DNA of 64,000 nt from CAZFLD01 sp964519835 (lineage in GTDB: Bacteria; Spirochaetota; Spirochaetia; DSM-27196; CAZFLD01): the NCBI GenBank assembly GCA_964519835.1, contig CAZFLD010000013.1, positions 1 to 64,000 on the forward strand. The letters run 5' to 3'. Positions 24,954-33,460 of this stretch are shown in pieces (positions within the stretch are counted from its first letter, which is position 1; each line of letters begins with the position of its first letter). The position numbers and the translations under genes are program-made. The notes beneath the pieces are model-generated. The model was given only the letters and a program-made list of their open reading frames with translations, searched no databases and was not told where the DNA came from.

Positions 24954-26264
24954 TTGGTTGGGTTTCCGGATTCTTTCCTCTTTGGCACTGCGACCGCGGG
25001 CCTGCAGATCGAAGGGGGCGACACAAACAACAGTTGGTACGAGTGGTGCGAAGCCGGCCGCATCGCGGACGGCAGCCACTCGATCGTGGCGTGCGACCAC
25101 TGGAACCGAGTGGATGAGGATGTGGAGCTTGTCAAAAACCTCGGTTCTCACACCTACCGACTTGGGGTTGAGTGGAGCCGAATCGAGCCGTCGGAGGGCG
25201 AGTTTGATCCTGATGCCCTGGACCACTATCGCTACGAGATAGGCCGTCTTCGCGAGGCGGGCATTGTGCCGCTTGTTACGCTGCACCATTTCACAAATCC
25301 TCTGTGGCTCGAGCATTCCGGGGGATTTGCTCGCACCGACATTGTTCAGCTTTTTATGCGCTATGTTGGTTTTGTGGTGCAGGGACTATCGGACCTGGTC
25401 TCAGACTGGATTACAATCAACGAGCCGAACGTCTATCTGGTGCTTGGGTATCTGTACGGTCACTGGCCTCCGGGGAAAAAGGACCCGATCGCGTTTTGGC
25501 GCTGCGCCCGGAACATGATCCGCTGCCACCTGGCCGCCTACGAGGAGATTCACCGCATTGCGGGCCCCCTCGAAGACGGGGTGAAGGTCGGCATGGCCCA
25601 CCACCTTCGAGTGTTCCACGCCGAGCACGGCGGCGCAACGGAGCGTGCAATTTGCAGAGTCTACAATCGCTATTTCCAAGATCTGTTTGTGCGCGCCACC
25701 ACGGAGGCCGTCGCTCTGCGGCCCTTTGGTCCCCTCGCACCCTACGGTCGGCCGGGGTCCCATGGGTACTTCGTAGATTTTTTGGGAATCAACTACTATA
25801 CGCGTGATACCATCGGGATTCACCTCGACCCCCGCACGCTGTTTGTGAAGTTCGGCGTTCCGGCCGGCGTCCCCAAAAACGATTTGGGCTGGGAGATCTA
25901 CGAGGAGGGCCTACGGGAAGTATGCCGGCGCTACGGGAACGCCTACGACCTGCCGATTTGGATTACGGAGAACGGTACGTGCGATGCCGAGGATCGGTTC
26001 CGATCGCAGTACGTCCTCGATCATCTCGCCGTCGTGGCGGAGCTTGTCTACGAAGGTTCCGCCGTAGAGCGGTACTACCACTGGACACTGATGGACAACT
26101 TCGAGTGGGCGGAGGGCTTGTCCGCTCGCTTTGGGCTTTATGAGGTGGATTTTGCCACACAAAAAAGAACGCTCCGCTCAAGCGGAGCGCTCTTCCGTGA
26201 GATTTGTGACACGCGTCAGCTGCCGGGCGCCGCAACAGTGCCGGCACCACAGTACCTACCCTAA
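24954..26264 (+). CDS. Glycoside hydrolase family 1 beta-glycosidase
   Basis: Cytosolic retaining beta-glycosidase (beta-glucosidase or beta-galactosidase type) of 436 residues. The acid/base is Glu157 in TINEPN and the nucleophile Glu339 in WITENG; the N-terminal FLFGTATAGLQIEGG and the C-terminal YYHWTLMDNFEWAEG, which lines the glycone site, are family hallmarks. There is no signal peptide, so it works on imported, unphosphorylated sugar, consistent with the GPH transporter encoded 2 bp upstream. The start is TTG 24954 with GGAGG about 9 bp upstream. The 3' end contains, on the other strand, the terminator of the convergent corrinoid-protein gene. Confidence 0.93.
   Translation: MVGFPDSFLFGTATAGLQIEGGDTNNSWYEWCEAGRIADGSHSIVACDHWNRVDEDVELVKNLGSHTYRLGVEWSRIEPSEGEFDPDALDHYRYEIGRLREAGIVPLVTLHHFTNPLWLEHSGGFARTDIVQLFMRYVGFVVQGLSDLVSDWITINEPNVYLVLGYLYGHWPPGKKDPIAFWRCARNMIRCHLAAYEEIHRIAGPLEDGVKVGMAHHLRVFHAEHGGATERAICRVYNRYFQDLFVRATTEAVALRPFGPLAPYGRPGSHGYFVDFLGINYYTRDTIGIHLDPRTLFVKFGVPAGVPKNDLGWEIYEEGLREVCRRYGNAYDLPIWITENGTCDAEDRFRSQYVLDHLAVVAELVYEGSAVERYYHWTLMDNFEWAEGLSARFGLYEVDFATQKRTLRSSGALFREICDTRQLPGAATVPAPQYLP
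26158..26190 (-). terminator. Terminator of the corrinoid-protein gene, inside GH1 coding sequence
   Basis: Minus strand: CGCTCCGCT and AGCGGAGCG form a 9-bp stem with a two-base loop (8 bp with a looser loop), followed by TTCTTTTTTG. It lies about 70 bp past the corrinoid-protein stop and within codons near the end of the GH1 gene. Confidence 0.75.
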
Positions 26265-26893
26265 GAGACCGCCGCCAAGGCTCGTTCGGAAGCAGAAGCC
26301 GCGTCCGGCGTGTAGATGTCGGCGCCGATGCTCTTGCAGTAATTGTCCGTAACCGGGGCGCCGCCCACCATAATCGTGACCTTGTCGCGGATACCGGCTT
26401 CCGTAGCCGCCTCCACCACACCCTTCATCTCGGTCATAGTGGTGGTAAGAAGCGCGGAGCAGCAGATGATCTGCGCCTTGTTGTCGATGGCGGCTTGGAT
26501 GAACTTCTCCGCCGACACGTCCGTGCCAAGGTCAATGACCTCGAGACCCTTACCTTCCATCATCATCTTGACGAGGTTCTTGCCGATGTCGTGCAAGTCG
26601 CCCTTGACTGTCCCGATGACAACGCGGCCTTTGGCCTCGACTCCGGCGGAAATAAGGTGGGGCCTGAGGATTTCAATGCCCGCATTCATGGCCCGCGCGG
26701 CAATCAGTACCTCGGGCACGTAGATCTCGTTGTTCTTGAACTTCTCGCCAATTATGCCCATGCCGGACATAAGCCCGTCTTCCAACACACTCTTGGCACC
26801 AATGCCTTCATCGAGAGCCTGCTGGACCAGCTGCTTTACGTCGTTTGCCTTTCCCTTTTGTAGCAGCTCAGAAATGTTGTCTAGAATTGCCAT
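26261..26893 (-). CDS. Corrinoid (B12-binding) protein
   Basis: Methyl-carrier protein, 210 residues, of the MtmC/MttC/MtbC type. Residues 1-85 are the B12-binding cap helical domain (LLQKGKANDVKQLVQQALDEG, EKFKNNEIYVPEVLIAARAM), and residues about 88-210 the cobalamin-binding Rossmann-like domain with GTVKGDLHDIGKN, where His101 is the lower axial cobalt ligand, plus CSALLTTTM and GGAPVT. ATG 26893 was chosen over upstream codons because the domain begins there. The reactivating protein is encoded about 200 bp upstream on the same strand, but no matching methyltransferase is present in the window. It converges with GH1, overlapping by 4 bp. Confidence 0.93.
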   Translation of the reverse strand: MAILDNISELLQKGKANDVKQLVQQALDEGIGAKSVLEDGLMSGMGIIGEKFKNNEIYVPEVLIAARAMNAGIEILRPHLISAGVEAKGRVVIGTVKGDLHDIGKNLVKMMMEGKGLEVIDLGTDVSAEKFIQAAIDNKAQIICCSALLTTTMTEMKGVVEAATEAGIRDKVTIMVGGAPVTDNYCKSIGADIYTPDAASASERALAAVS

Positions 26894-27032
26894 GTCTCCA
26901 TGCCCCTGTGTTGTTGAGATTTCCCCCCAGCAACCCAAGCATGCCGGTTATTGGGGGCTTCTCGCAAGAAATATTTTTTGATTTTTTTCACAATTTTATT
27001 GAATCTCTAATATCTGTGGCCGCCCGCCGCGC

Positions 27033-27076
27033 ACCTCGGCGCTCGCCGCCCGAGGTAACGCGGGCTTCTCCGCGTT
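27033..27076 (-). terminator. Two tandem hairpins after the RACo gene
   Basis: ACCTCGG (27033-27039) pairs with CCGAGGT (27050-27056), and immediately next to it AACGCGG (27057-27063) pairs with CCGCGTT (27070-27076); both stems are perfect 7 bp. They begin about 20 bp past the RACo stop. An AT-rich stretch (about 26965-27015) follows towards the corrinoid-protein gene and may hold its promoter, though no clear boxes were found. Confidence 0.45.
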
Positions 27077-27096
27077 CGCGTATCCCGCGGAACCGC

Positions 27097-28911
27097 CTAC
27101 TCGGGAAACGCCATTTGGGAGATGTACGCCATCTGGAACGCCGCCGAGCTCGACAGCTCGACGTACACCGTGTCGTCCGCGACGCCCAGCGCGTCAGCCG
27201 TCATGGCCTCCGACAGCAGGGTCAGCACCGCGCCCTTGCCGGCGGCATTCCCGAGTACCGTGATGCGCCCGCCGAGCTCCGACGGAAGCAGGCCGATAGC
27301 CACGGCGCTCTCCTTGCGCAGGTAGCTTCCGAATCCACCGGCAAGATAGAGGGCTTCTACCTCGTCTACGGCGATCCCGGCCTCTTGAATCAACGTCTCG
27401 ATTCCCGCTGCAATGGCCGCTTTGGCAAGCTGAATCTCTCGGACGTCTTTTTGGGTCATCACGACCGGCGATCCGGTGGAGGTCTCCTCCGCCGGAACAA
27501 GCATAAAGGCCGGCTCGCCGTCCACTTCCTGCAGGCGCGAGGCCAGGGCTGCCTGCAGGTCGCCCGAATCCGGGGGCCCCAGCATACGACCTGTCTCGTC
27601 CACAACGCCCACGCGCAACAGAATTGCCAAGGCGTCGGTGATACCGGAGCCACAAATACCAAGCGGCGCTTCGTCGGCGATTGTCGTGTACTCCGGCTTG
27701 TCCCCGTCGAAGTGGATTGCGTTGACCGCGCCCCGAATCCCGCCGACGCCGTCGTGAATCTGGGCGCCCTCGAACGCCGGGCCCGCCGCCGTAGAGCAAC
27801 AGTAGATAACGCCGTGGTGTTTGAGCACAATCTCGCCGTTGGTGCCTATATCGATAAGGAGAGCCGTGGTGTCTTTATGGTGAACACCCGCGGAGAGTAT
27901 TGCCGCTACGATGTCCGCGCCCACATAGCCGGAAACGGCGGGTAGGAGCCGCGCCTTTGCGTGCGGAAGTGAGGTGAGACCGAGGTTCCACGCCGATTCC
28001 ACGATGCTGTCCGTAGTGGTGGGGATAAACGGGGCGGCCGCGATATTCTGGGCCGGCAGTCCTGCCGCCAAGTGCATCATCGTGGTGTTGCCCGTGATGT
28101 GAACCAGAACGACCTCCGACGGGTTGATCTTGCCTCGCTCGGCGAGCCGGCCGCAGATGTCGTCGAGTTGGGTCACAATGGTGTTGCGCAGCTCTTCGGC
28201 GCCCTCCTCATGTTCCATCGTGTGATGGATTCGGCTTATCACGTCGGCCCCGAACTTCTGTTGGGCATTTAGGGCCGAGACCACATCGACAACCGTGCCG
28301 CTTTGCACATCAACAAGGTAGGCCGCAAGTGTTGTTGTGCCCACATCGATGGCGATTCCGAATTGGCCGGACGGCATCTCGGGCAATACTCCGTAGCAAC
28401 GGTCCGCGTCGCGGACAAGCGTGGCATCAAATCCTCCGGCGCGCAACGCGGACGGCAACTCCGCCAAGACTCGGCGCTCCGCCACCAACCGCCCGACTCC
28501 TTCCGCGCTTCGAAGGCGCTCCCAGTCCGCCGCCTGATCATCCTTGTGCGGAGGCGACAGCTCAACGCGGTCAACAAATACTTCCGGTGCCGGCGCATCG
28601 ACAATCGGCGCGCCGTCTCCGAATTGGTCCGCCTTTTGTGACATCGCTTCGAGGGCCGCCGGCACTTCAACCACGACTTCGCCCTTTGGGTAGACCAGGC
28701 AGGACACCCGACGCCCCGCCTCTAGGTCGGCCGGCGTGAGGAACCTGCTCTCCTCTTCGGTTGGCTCGGCGATTTCGCCCTCAACGACGGTGACTTTGCA
28801 CTTCCCGCATCGCCCGCGGCCACCGCACGGCGCAGCGACGGAAACGACGGACTCCTGCCGGAGGATGGCCAGAAGGCTCTTCCCACTTTGCGGCTGTACA
28901 CTAATTCTCAT
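27097..28911 (-). CDS. Corrinoid activation protein (RACo/RamA-like, ASKHA with 2Fe-2S domain)
   Basis: Reductively reactivates cobalamin in corrinoid methyltransferase systems using ATP. The 604-residue protein has an N-terminal ferredoxin-like domain with Cys29, Cys35 and Cys38 (C-x5-C-x2-C) and Cys71, a middle linker region (about 90-190), then an ASKHA ATPase part: FGIAIDVGTTTLAAYLVD, ITGNTTMMHL, LLIDIGTNGEIVL, GICGSGITDALA and YLAGGFGSYLRKE. I use ATG 28911, five bases after the AI-2E gene stop, because it gives the usual start (MRISVQPQ); upstream codons overlap that gene. It precedes the corrinoid-protein gene. The electron donor and methyltransferase partner must be encoded elsewhere. 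Confidence 0.92.
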   Translation of the reverse strand: MRISVQPQSGKSLLAILRQESVVSVAAPCGGRGRCGKCKVTVVEGEIAEPTEEESRFLTPADLEAGRRVSCLVYPKGEVVVEVPAALEAMSQKADQFGDGAPIVDAPAPEVFVDRVELSPPHKDDQAADWERLRSAEGVGRLVAERRVLAELPSALRAGGFDATLVRDADRCYGVLPEMPSGQFGIAIDVGTTTLAAYLVDVQSGTVVDVVSALNAQQKFGADVISRIHHTMEHEEGAEELRNTIVTQLDDICGRLAERGKINPSEVVLVHITGNTTMMHLAAGLPAQNIAAAPFIPTTTDSIVESAWNLGLTSLPHAKARLLPAVSGYVGADIVAAILSAGVHHKDTTALLIDIGTNGEIVLKHHGVIYCCSTAAGPAFEGAQIHDGVGGIRGAVNAIHFDGDKPEYTTIADEAPLGICGSGITDALAILLRVGVVDETGRMLGPPDSGDLQAALASRLQEVDGEPAFMLVPAEETSTGSPVVMTQKDVREIQLAKAAIAAGIETLIQEAGIAVDEVEALYLAGGFGSYLRKESAVAIGLLPSELGGRITVLGNAAGKGAVLTLLSEAMTADALGVADDTVYVELSSSAAFQMAYISQMAFPE

Positions 28912-28915
28912 AACG

Positions 28916-30031
28916 CTACTCGTTTTTGTCCTGGAGTTCCGTTCGAAACCGTTTCCCAAATTGTCGCCATCCCACGATAAACAACGACGCCAGCAGGGGA
29001 CCCACCAGAAAGCCGATTAGTCCCAGCCAGAGAATCCCCCCAATCGTGGATAGCAGTACCAGGACTGGATGGAGTCCGGTTCGATTCCCCAGAAGCTTTG
29101 GTTTTATGACGTTTTGACTGATTGCAACACCGGCGAAACCGAGGAGGATCAGCAAAATGCCCGGCAAAACTTGCCCGCCCAGGATCATGATTATGCCGGC
29201 AGGTGTCAACACGATGTTTGTTCCGATAAGCGGGATCATGGAAACGATTATCATAATCACGCCCCAGAGTGCCGGCGTCGGCAACCCAAAGACTATAAAC
29301 AACACCGCACCAAACGTTCCCTCGAGAATGCCGATGATGAGGGTGCTGATGAGCGTGGCGTTTGTCGTGTGGAATGTTTCGCGGATTAACTCGTTCAGCT
29401 CCCGATCGCTCATGGGTGTAAGCTCGCGGATGCCGCGAAGAAGCTTGCGTCCGTCCAGCAGCACAAAAAACATCACAAACAGCATAAACACAAAGTTGAT
29501 AAGTGCGTTGGAGATGCTTGCGAATGATCGCTGTGAGAGCTCCAGAACCAACGAGCTGGTTACGTTAAATGCTTCAAGCAATAGCTCGTTGAGCGTCAGG
29601 GTCTCGAACTGTGCCATGTACTGTCCGAGAAACGGAAGGTCTCGGAGACCTTGAAAGAGCTCGATGTCGCTCAGGTCCGAGCTCAAGTCCGGCCACACCG
29701 CCATAAGGCTTTCGTAGCCGCGAAGCGCTTGGTCCGCGACTACGATACCAATGACGGTTACCGGCACAAGAATCACCAGCGCGGCTGTAATCACCGTGAT
29801 TCCTGCCGCAACCGGTCGAAGCTTGGGCATCCTACGTTCGAGGGCCGTAAACATACCACCCGTGATGTTGGCCGTAACAATCGCTAAGAAGATGACCAGG
29901 AAAAAAGGGGCGATGATGTTGTAGAATGCGACTGTTAGGCCGATGAGAACGAGGAGAAAAAAGACGTCTAAGAAGCGAAGTCTCAACTCGTTAATCCACA
30001 AAGAGTGTTCGGCGATTATAGCCGGCGACAA
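28916..30031 (-). CDS. AI-2E family transporter
   Basis: A membrane protein of about 371 residues with roughly eight transmembrane helices, matching the AI-2E (PerM/TqsA) family. Features include VFFLLVLIGLTVAFYNIIAP at the N-terminus, a long soluble loop (about 115-180), the FVMFFVLLDGRKLL segment typical of the family, and the C-terminal pair with IPLIGTNIVLTP and SQNVIKPKLLGNRTGLHPVLVLLSTIGG. The family includes exporters of AI-2 and Na+/H+ antiporters; substrate is not readable. The start (TTG 30031) is tentative, and in-frame alternatives exist a few codons later. It is 5 bp ahead of the RACo gene, so the two are cotranscribed. Confidence 0.87.
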   Translation of the reverse strand: MSPAIIAEHSLWINELRLRFLDVFFLLVLIGLTVAFYNIIAPFFLVIFLAIVTANITGGMFTALERRMPKLRPVAAGITVITAALVILVPVTVIGIVVADQALRGYESLMAVWPDLSSDLSDIELFQGLRDLPFLGQYMAQFETLTLNELLLEAFNVTSSLVLELSQRSFASISNALINFVFMLFVMFFVLLDGRKLLRGIRELTPMSDRELNELIRETFHTTNATLISTLIIGILEGTFGAVLFIVFGLPTPALWGVIMIIVSMIPLIGTNIVLTPAGIIMILGGQVLPGILLILLGFAGVAISQNVIKPKLLGNRTGLHPVLVLLSTIGGILWLGLIGFLVGPLLASLFIVGWRQFGKRFRTELQDKNE

Positions 30032-30079
30032 AATGGGCGTCTATACTGGAGAACATCCCCAACAGGCGGAGTGGTATTA

Positions 30080-31117
30080 ATGAAGTCAGGTCGAGCTCCT
30101 CGTTTTTTTGCCAGTGACAACAGCGCAGCCGTACATCCTACGATTATGGAGGCTCTTTCGAGCGTCAATACAGAGCACGAGCTCGCATACGGTGACGACG
30201 ACTACACCCGCGCCGCCTGCCGGGCCGTTACCAGCCTATTCGACGGTCGAGGCACCGTGTTTTTTGTGTACAACGGCACGGGGGCCAACGTCGCGTCAAT
30301 TGCGTCCGCAGCACGCCCGTACAACGCTGTGATCTGCACGGACGTTTCGCATATCGAGGTGGATGAGTGCGGTGCTGCCGAGCGATTCGCCGGCACCAAG
30401 CTTATGGCGCGACCCTCTGAGAACGGCAAGTTAACTCCTCACGCCGTGGAAGAGGTTACCGAGTACCTCGGCGTCGAGCACCACTCCCAACCCGGTATTG
30501 TGTCTATCACGCAGGCGACGGAAGTCGGGACGGTTTACACGGCCGACGAAATCCGGGCCTTGTCGGCGGTTTGCCGACGCTACGGCATGTACCTCCACAT
30601 GGACGGCGCTCGCATAGCAAATGCAGTTGTGGCGTCGGATGCGGACCTGTGCGCAATGACCGTAGATGCCGGAGTCGACCTGCTGTCTTTTGGAGCCACC
30701 AAAAACGGCATCATGTTTGGAGAGGCGGTGGTGATCTTCCAAGACGAGTTGGCCAAGGACTTTGCCTATATTCGAAAGCAGAGTACCCAGCTCGCTTCCA
30801 AAATGCGGTACATCGCTGCGCAGTTCGAACAGTGGCTTGCCGACGATCTTTGGCTCGACCTGGCACGCCGAGCAAATGCGCGGGCGCAGCGCCTGGCGAC
30901 GGGTTTGCGTGCCTTGGGTATCGAGCCCGCCTATCCGGTACAGGCGAACGGTGTGTTTGTGCCGCTCGATCCGCGGGTCGCCGACCCGCTGCGCCGGCGC
31001 TTTCCGTTCTACGACTGGGAACCGGCTCGAAACATCGTTCGCTTTATGTGCTCGTATGACCTCGAAGAGTCGGACGTGGATCAATTCTTGTTGGAACTCA
31101 AGCAGATCTTGTCGTGA
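30080..31117 (+). CDS. ltaE: Low-specificity threonine aldolase
   Basis: PLP-dependent enzyme that cleaves L-threonine or L-allo-threonine to glycine and acetaldehyde. The 345 residues show the beta-eliminating lyase fold: FASDNSAAVHPTIMEAL, YGDDDYTRA, FVYNGTGANV, HIEVDECGAAERF, the D in LHMDGARIANA and the PLP lysine in SFGATKNGIMFGEAVV. ATG 30080 has GGAG about 9 bp upstream. Its stop overlaps the GTG start of the receiver/HPt protein (GTGA), so a metabolic enzyme and a signalling protein share one mRNA, which is unusual. Confidence 0.93.
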   Translation: MKSGRAPRFFASDNSAAVHPTIMEALSSVNTEHELAYGDDDYTRAACRAVTSLFDGRGTVFFVYNGTGANVASIASAARPYNAVICTDVSHIEVDECGAAERFAGTKLMARPSENGKLTPHAVEEVTEYLGVEHHSQPGIVSITQATEVGTVYTADEIRALSAVCRRYGMYLHMDGARIANAVVASDADLCAMTVDAGVDLLSFGATKNGIMFGEAVVIFQDELAKDFAYIRKQSTQLASKMRYIAAQFEQWLADDLWLDLARRANARAQRLATGLRALGIEPAYPVQANGVFVPLDPRVADPLRRRFPFYDWEPARNIVRFMCSYDLEESDVDQFLLELKQILS

Positions 31118-33168
31118 TACTTTTTGCGTTTTCTACTCGAGAACACAGGCTTACGAGCCGCTGGACGCAAACATACACAAACGACGGCACGGTGTTCGCC
31201 GGTTCCGCCGCGGAATTACGGGAGCTCGCCACCCGAGATGATCCGGACGTTGTTGTCCTCGAACCCGCGTTTTTTTCGACCGACGTCGAGCTCAGCCTTG
31301 TAGAAACACGGCCACCGAGCGCCGTCGGACCGATGATCGTGGCCGCGCTTCCCGACGCTTATTCCACGGAAGCAGAGCCAAGGGCCTTGGATCTCCTGTC
31401 TCGCGGCGTTCACGTGCTGGTTGATTGCTCGGATTCCGCTCTCGATAGCTCGGTACGGGTGATCAAAAGTGTGCACGAGCAGCACGTTCGCCTTCGGCGG
31501 TCAGTCGGCGTGTTTTCGGAAGCCTCCCACGAGATCGGCGCGGTGCCCTTCGAGATCGACGGCGAGGGCAGGTTTGTCTTTGTGGGGGATACAATTGCGG
31601 CGCTTGGCCTTTGTCCGCAGGAGCTTGTAGGGGTCCATTTCTCACGGATTCTTCCCGCCACCGAACACCCCTTTCTTGACCGCGATCGTGTCCTCTCGCG
31701 TTTTAAAGGCAACGCCACAGGCCGCCTGAGCGCGCCGCAGCTCTTCAACGAGCGACGAAGCGGTCTTCGGCATACACAAACGGCACCGGTGCGCCTGGGC
31801 GTCGAGGGTCCGATTACCGCCTGGGTGAGCTCGTGGGGCGTAGCCGACGGTCGGGGAGGTGGTTCCCGGGGCATAATCTGGACGCGACACCCCGGGTCAC
31901 GGGGCGGCGACTACCCGATATCGCCGGAACCGCTGAGCGCGGCGGCCCTCATCGAAAACCTCGCCGCTTACTACAGCGCCGAAACGGCCGCCGGTTGTTT
32001 GTCCTTCGACACGGCGGGTGTCGATCCGACGGTAACCATAGCGGTGGATCCGGCGGCAACCGTAGCCGTAGATCCGGTGCGCCTGGTGCAGGGCCTCCGA
32101 GATCTGTTGTACGCCACGGCAATCCACAACGTGCCCTGCGTTGTGACGCCGGAGATCCGTGCCGACGGAGACATTAGACTAATGGTGATCGGCACCAAAG
32201 CCTGTACGCCGGTACCGGGCAATGACCCCTGGTTGCTCGCGGCCGAGCGGAGTCTGTCGGAGATTGGATTCACATATCTCATGGAACCTGGGGCCGACAA
32301 GAACGTCTGTGTCATACAACTGTCTCCTCACCTGTCGGCCGGGCACGCAACGGCCGCCGCACACCCCGAGGCCGTGATCCTTGTGGTGGACGACGAGGCA
32401 ATTAGTCGGCAGGTCGGCGTCCGCGTCGCCGGGGCCCTGGGCTTCAAAACGATTACAGCCCCGGATGGAAAAGATGCGCTGGAGATTATGTCCGCCCGGT
32501 CCGTGAGCCTGGTGCTTATGGACGTGAATATGCCGGGCGTCGACGGGGTGGAAGCAACAAAGCGGCTCCGGGCCGGCGAGTGCTCCGCGACCCGTCGCGA
32601 CGTCCCGGTCGTGGCCGTAACGGCCTGTGCCGATTCCCTCCACCGTGAAGAGTTTCTGAGCATCGGGTTCGATGAACACGTATCTAAACCGGTCGACATC
32701 GCGGCGCTCGCCGGAATCGTGCGTCGTCTTGTGCCGAACCTACTCCGTCGTCCGGGTCGCGGTGCAGACCCTGCGCAGACCAAGACCGGTTTCTCCCTCG
32801 CGCACATGTTTGATCGCTACCAGGACTCGACGGACATCCTGTTGCAGGTTCTCGAGCTCTTCGCCGTCGAGACCCCGGACCGGCTTATGCAAATCAAACA
32901 AGCGGCCGAGCCGGTTGACTTTCGCGTCGTAGGAACTCTCGCGCACAAGCTTGCCAATACCACCGGCACCTTGGGCGGTCAAGAGGCCATGGAAACGGCA
33001 AGAAAGCTCGAAACCGCCGCCCGCGCGGAGGACAAAACGGAGACACAACAACTGCTGGAAACGCTTGTGCCGTTGGTGGAAGAAATGGTTGCCGTGGTGA
33101 GCGCCGCCCTCACCTCGGCCGAGAGCTCTACATCTTTTCGGGGGGACGCCGTTCCGGGATCTGGCTAA
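31114..33168 (+). CDS. Hybrid signalling protein: degenerate kinase core, receiver, HPt
   Basis: 684 residues. Residues 1-125 look like a decayed receiver fold (no acceptor Asp). Residues 145-265 resemble a PAS domain. Residues about 280-405 are arranged like a histidine-kinase ATPase: VDPVRLVQGLRDLL recalls the N-box, but the Asn and the glycine-rich G boxes are lost, so ATP binding is improbable, and no phosphoacceptor His lies before it. Intact parts follow: a receiver with Asp470 (VLMDVNMPG), VTACADS and SKPVD, and a C-terminal HPt with His611 (LAHKLANTTGTLG). It should act as a phosphotransfer relay loaded by another kinase. GTG 31114 overlaps the aldolase stop. Its 3' end overlaps the convergent FTR-like gene by 41 bp. 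Confidence 0.8.
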   Translation: MILFAFSTREHRLTSRWTQTYTNDGTVFAGSAAELRELATRDDPDVVVLEPAFFSTDVELSLVETRPPSAVGPMIVAALPDAYSTEAEPRALDLLSRGVHVLVDCSDSALDSSVRVIKSVHEQHVRLRRSVGVFSEASHEIGAVPFEIDGEGRFVFVGDTIAALGLCPQELVGVHFSRILPATEHPFLDRDRVLSRFKGNATGRLSAPQLFNERRSGLRHTQTAPVRLGVEGPITAWVSSWGVADGRGGGSRGIIWTRHPGSRGGDYPISPEPLSAAALIENLAAYYSAETAAGCLSFDTAGVDPTVTIAVDPAATVAVDPVRLVQGLRDLLYATAIHNVPCVVTPEIRADGDIRLMVIGTKACTPVPGNDPWLLAAERSLSEIGFTYLMEPGADKNVCVIQLSPHLSAGHATAAAHPEAVILVVDDEAISRQVGVRVAGALGFKTITAPDGKDALEIMSARSVSLVLMDVNMPGVDGVEATKRLRAGECSATRRDVPVVAVTACADSLHREEFLSIGFDEHVSKPVDIAALAGIVRRLVPNLLRRPGRGADPAQTKTGFSLAHMFDRYQDSTDILLQVLELFAVETPDRLMQIKQAAEPVDFRVVGTLAHKLANTTGTLGGQEAMETARKLETAARAEDKTETQQLLETLVPLVEEMVAVVSAALTSAESSTSFRGDAVPGSG
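32020..32079 (+). repeat. 24-bp tandem repeat coding VDPxxTxA
   Basis: Two 24-base units and a third half-unit (starting at 32020, 32044 and 32068) encode VDPTVTIA, VDPAATVA and VDPVRLV just at the degenerate N-box of the hybrid signalling protein. Confidence 0.7.
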
Positions 33169-33460
33169 CCTGTTTTCCCTCTTCCGCGAATTCTTTGGTC
33201 AAAAACAAGCCGCAGTAGCAGTAACCGTATTCTTTTTGATCTGGGACGCAGTACGTGCATGGGCAGATGATGTCTCGATCTTCCGTCCGATCGCCGGAAC
33301 CATCCCGGCAGGGGCACAAGTAGTAGCCGTACCGTTCGTAATTTGTGGCAAGGCCCTCAATGATCGAGTCTAGAAACTCGCGGTCGGGGTTGAGCTCCCA
33401 ACTCCGCAGCTTAGCAACCTTTTTAACAAATTCCGTGGCCTTCTTGAAGTTCTCGCTCAC
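33128..33460 (-). CDS. Ferredoxin:thioredoxin reductase catalytic-chain-like protein
   Basis: A 110-residue protein with the FTR catalytic pattern: YYLCPCR, then IICPC after 14 residues, then YCYCGLF after 12. Plant-type enzymes have CPC-x16-CPC-x8-CHC, with a 4Fe-4S cluster next to a redox disulfide; here the His of CHC is Tyr (CYC). I prefer GTG 33460 because it overlaps the glutaredoxin stop as GTGA and follows a GGGG site, and gives a normal N-terminus (SENFKKATEFVKKVAK); an ATG at 33484 would add 8 residues. No variable-chain gene is present. The paired glutaredoxin-like gene suggests a dedicated target. The 3' end overlaps the hybrid signalling gene by 41 bp. Confidence 0.87.
   Translation of the reverse strand: MSENFKKATEFVKKVAKLRSWELNPDREFLDSIIEGLATNYERYGYYLCPCRDGSGDRTEDRDIICPCTYCVPDQKEYGYCYCGLFLTKEFAEEGKQVSQIPERRPPEKM

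Noticed and set aside
30010..30030. TATAAT on the minus strand near the AI-2E gene start
   Set aside because: It lies within the first codons of the gene as annotated and has no -35 partner at a good distance; it only shows that the start codon is uncertain.
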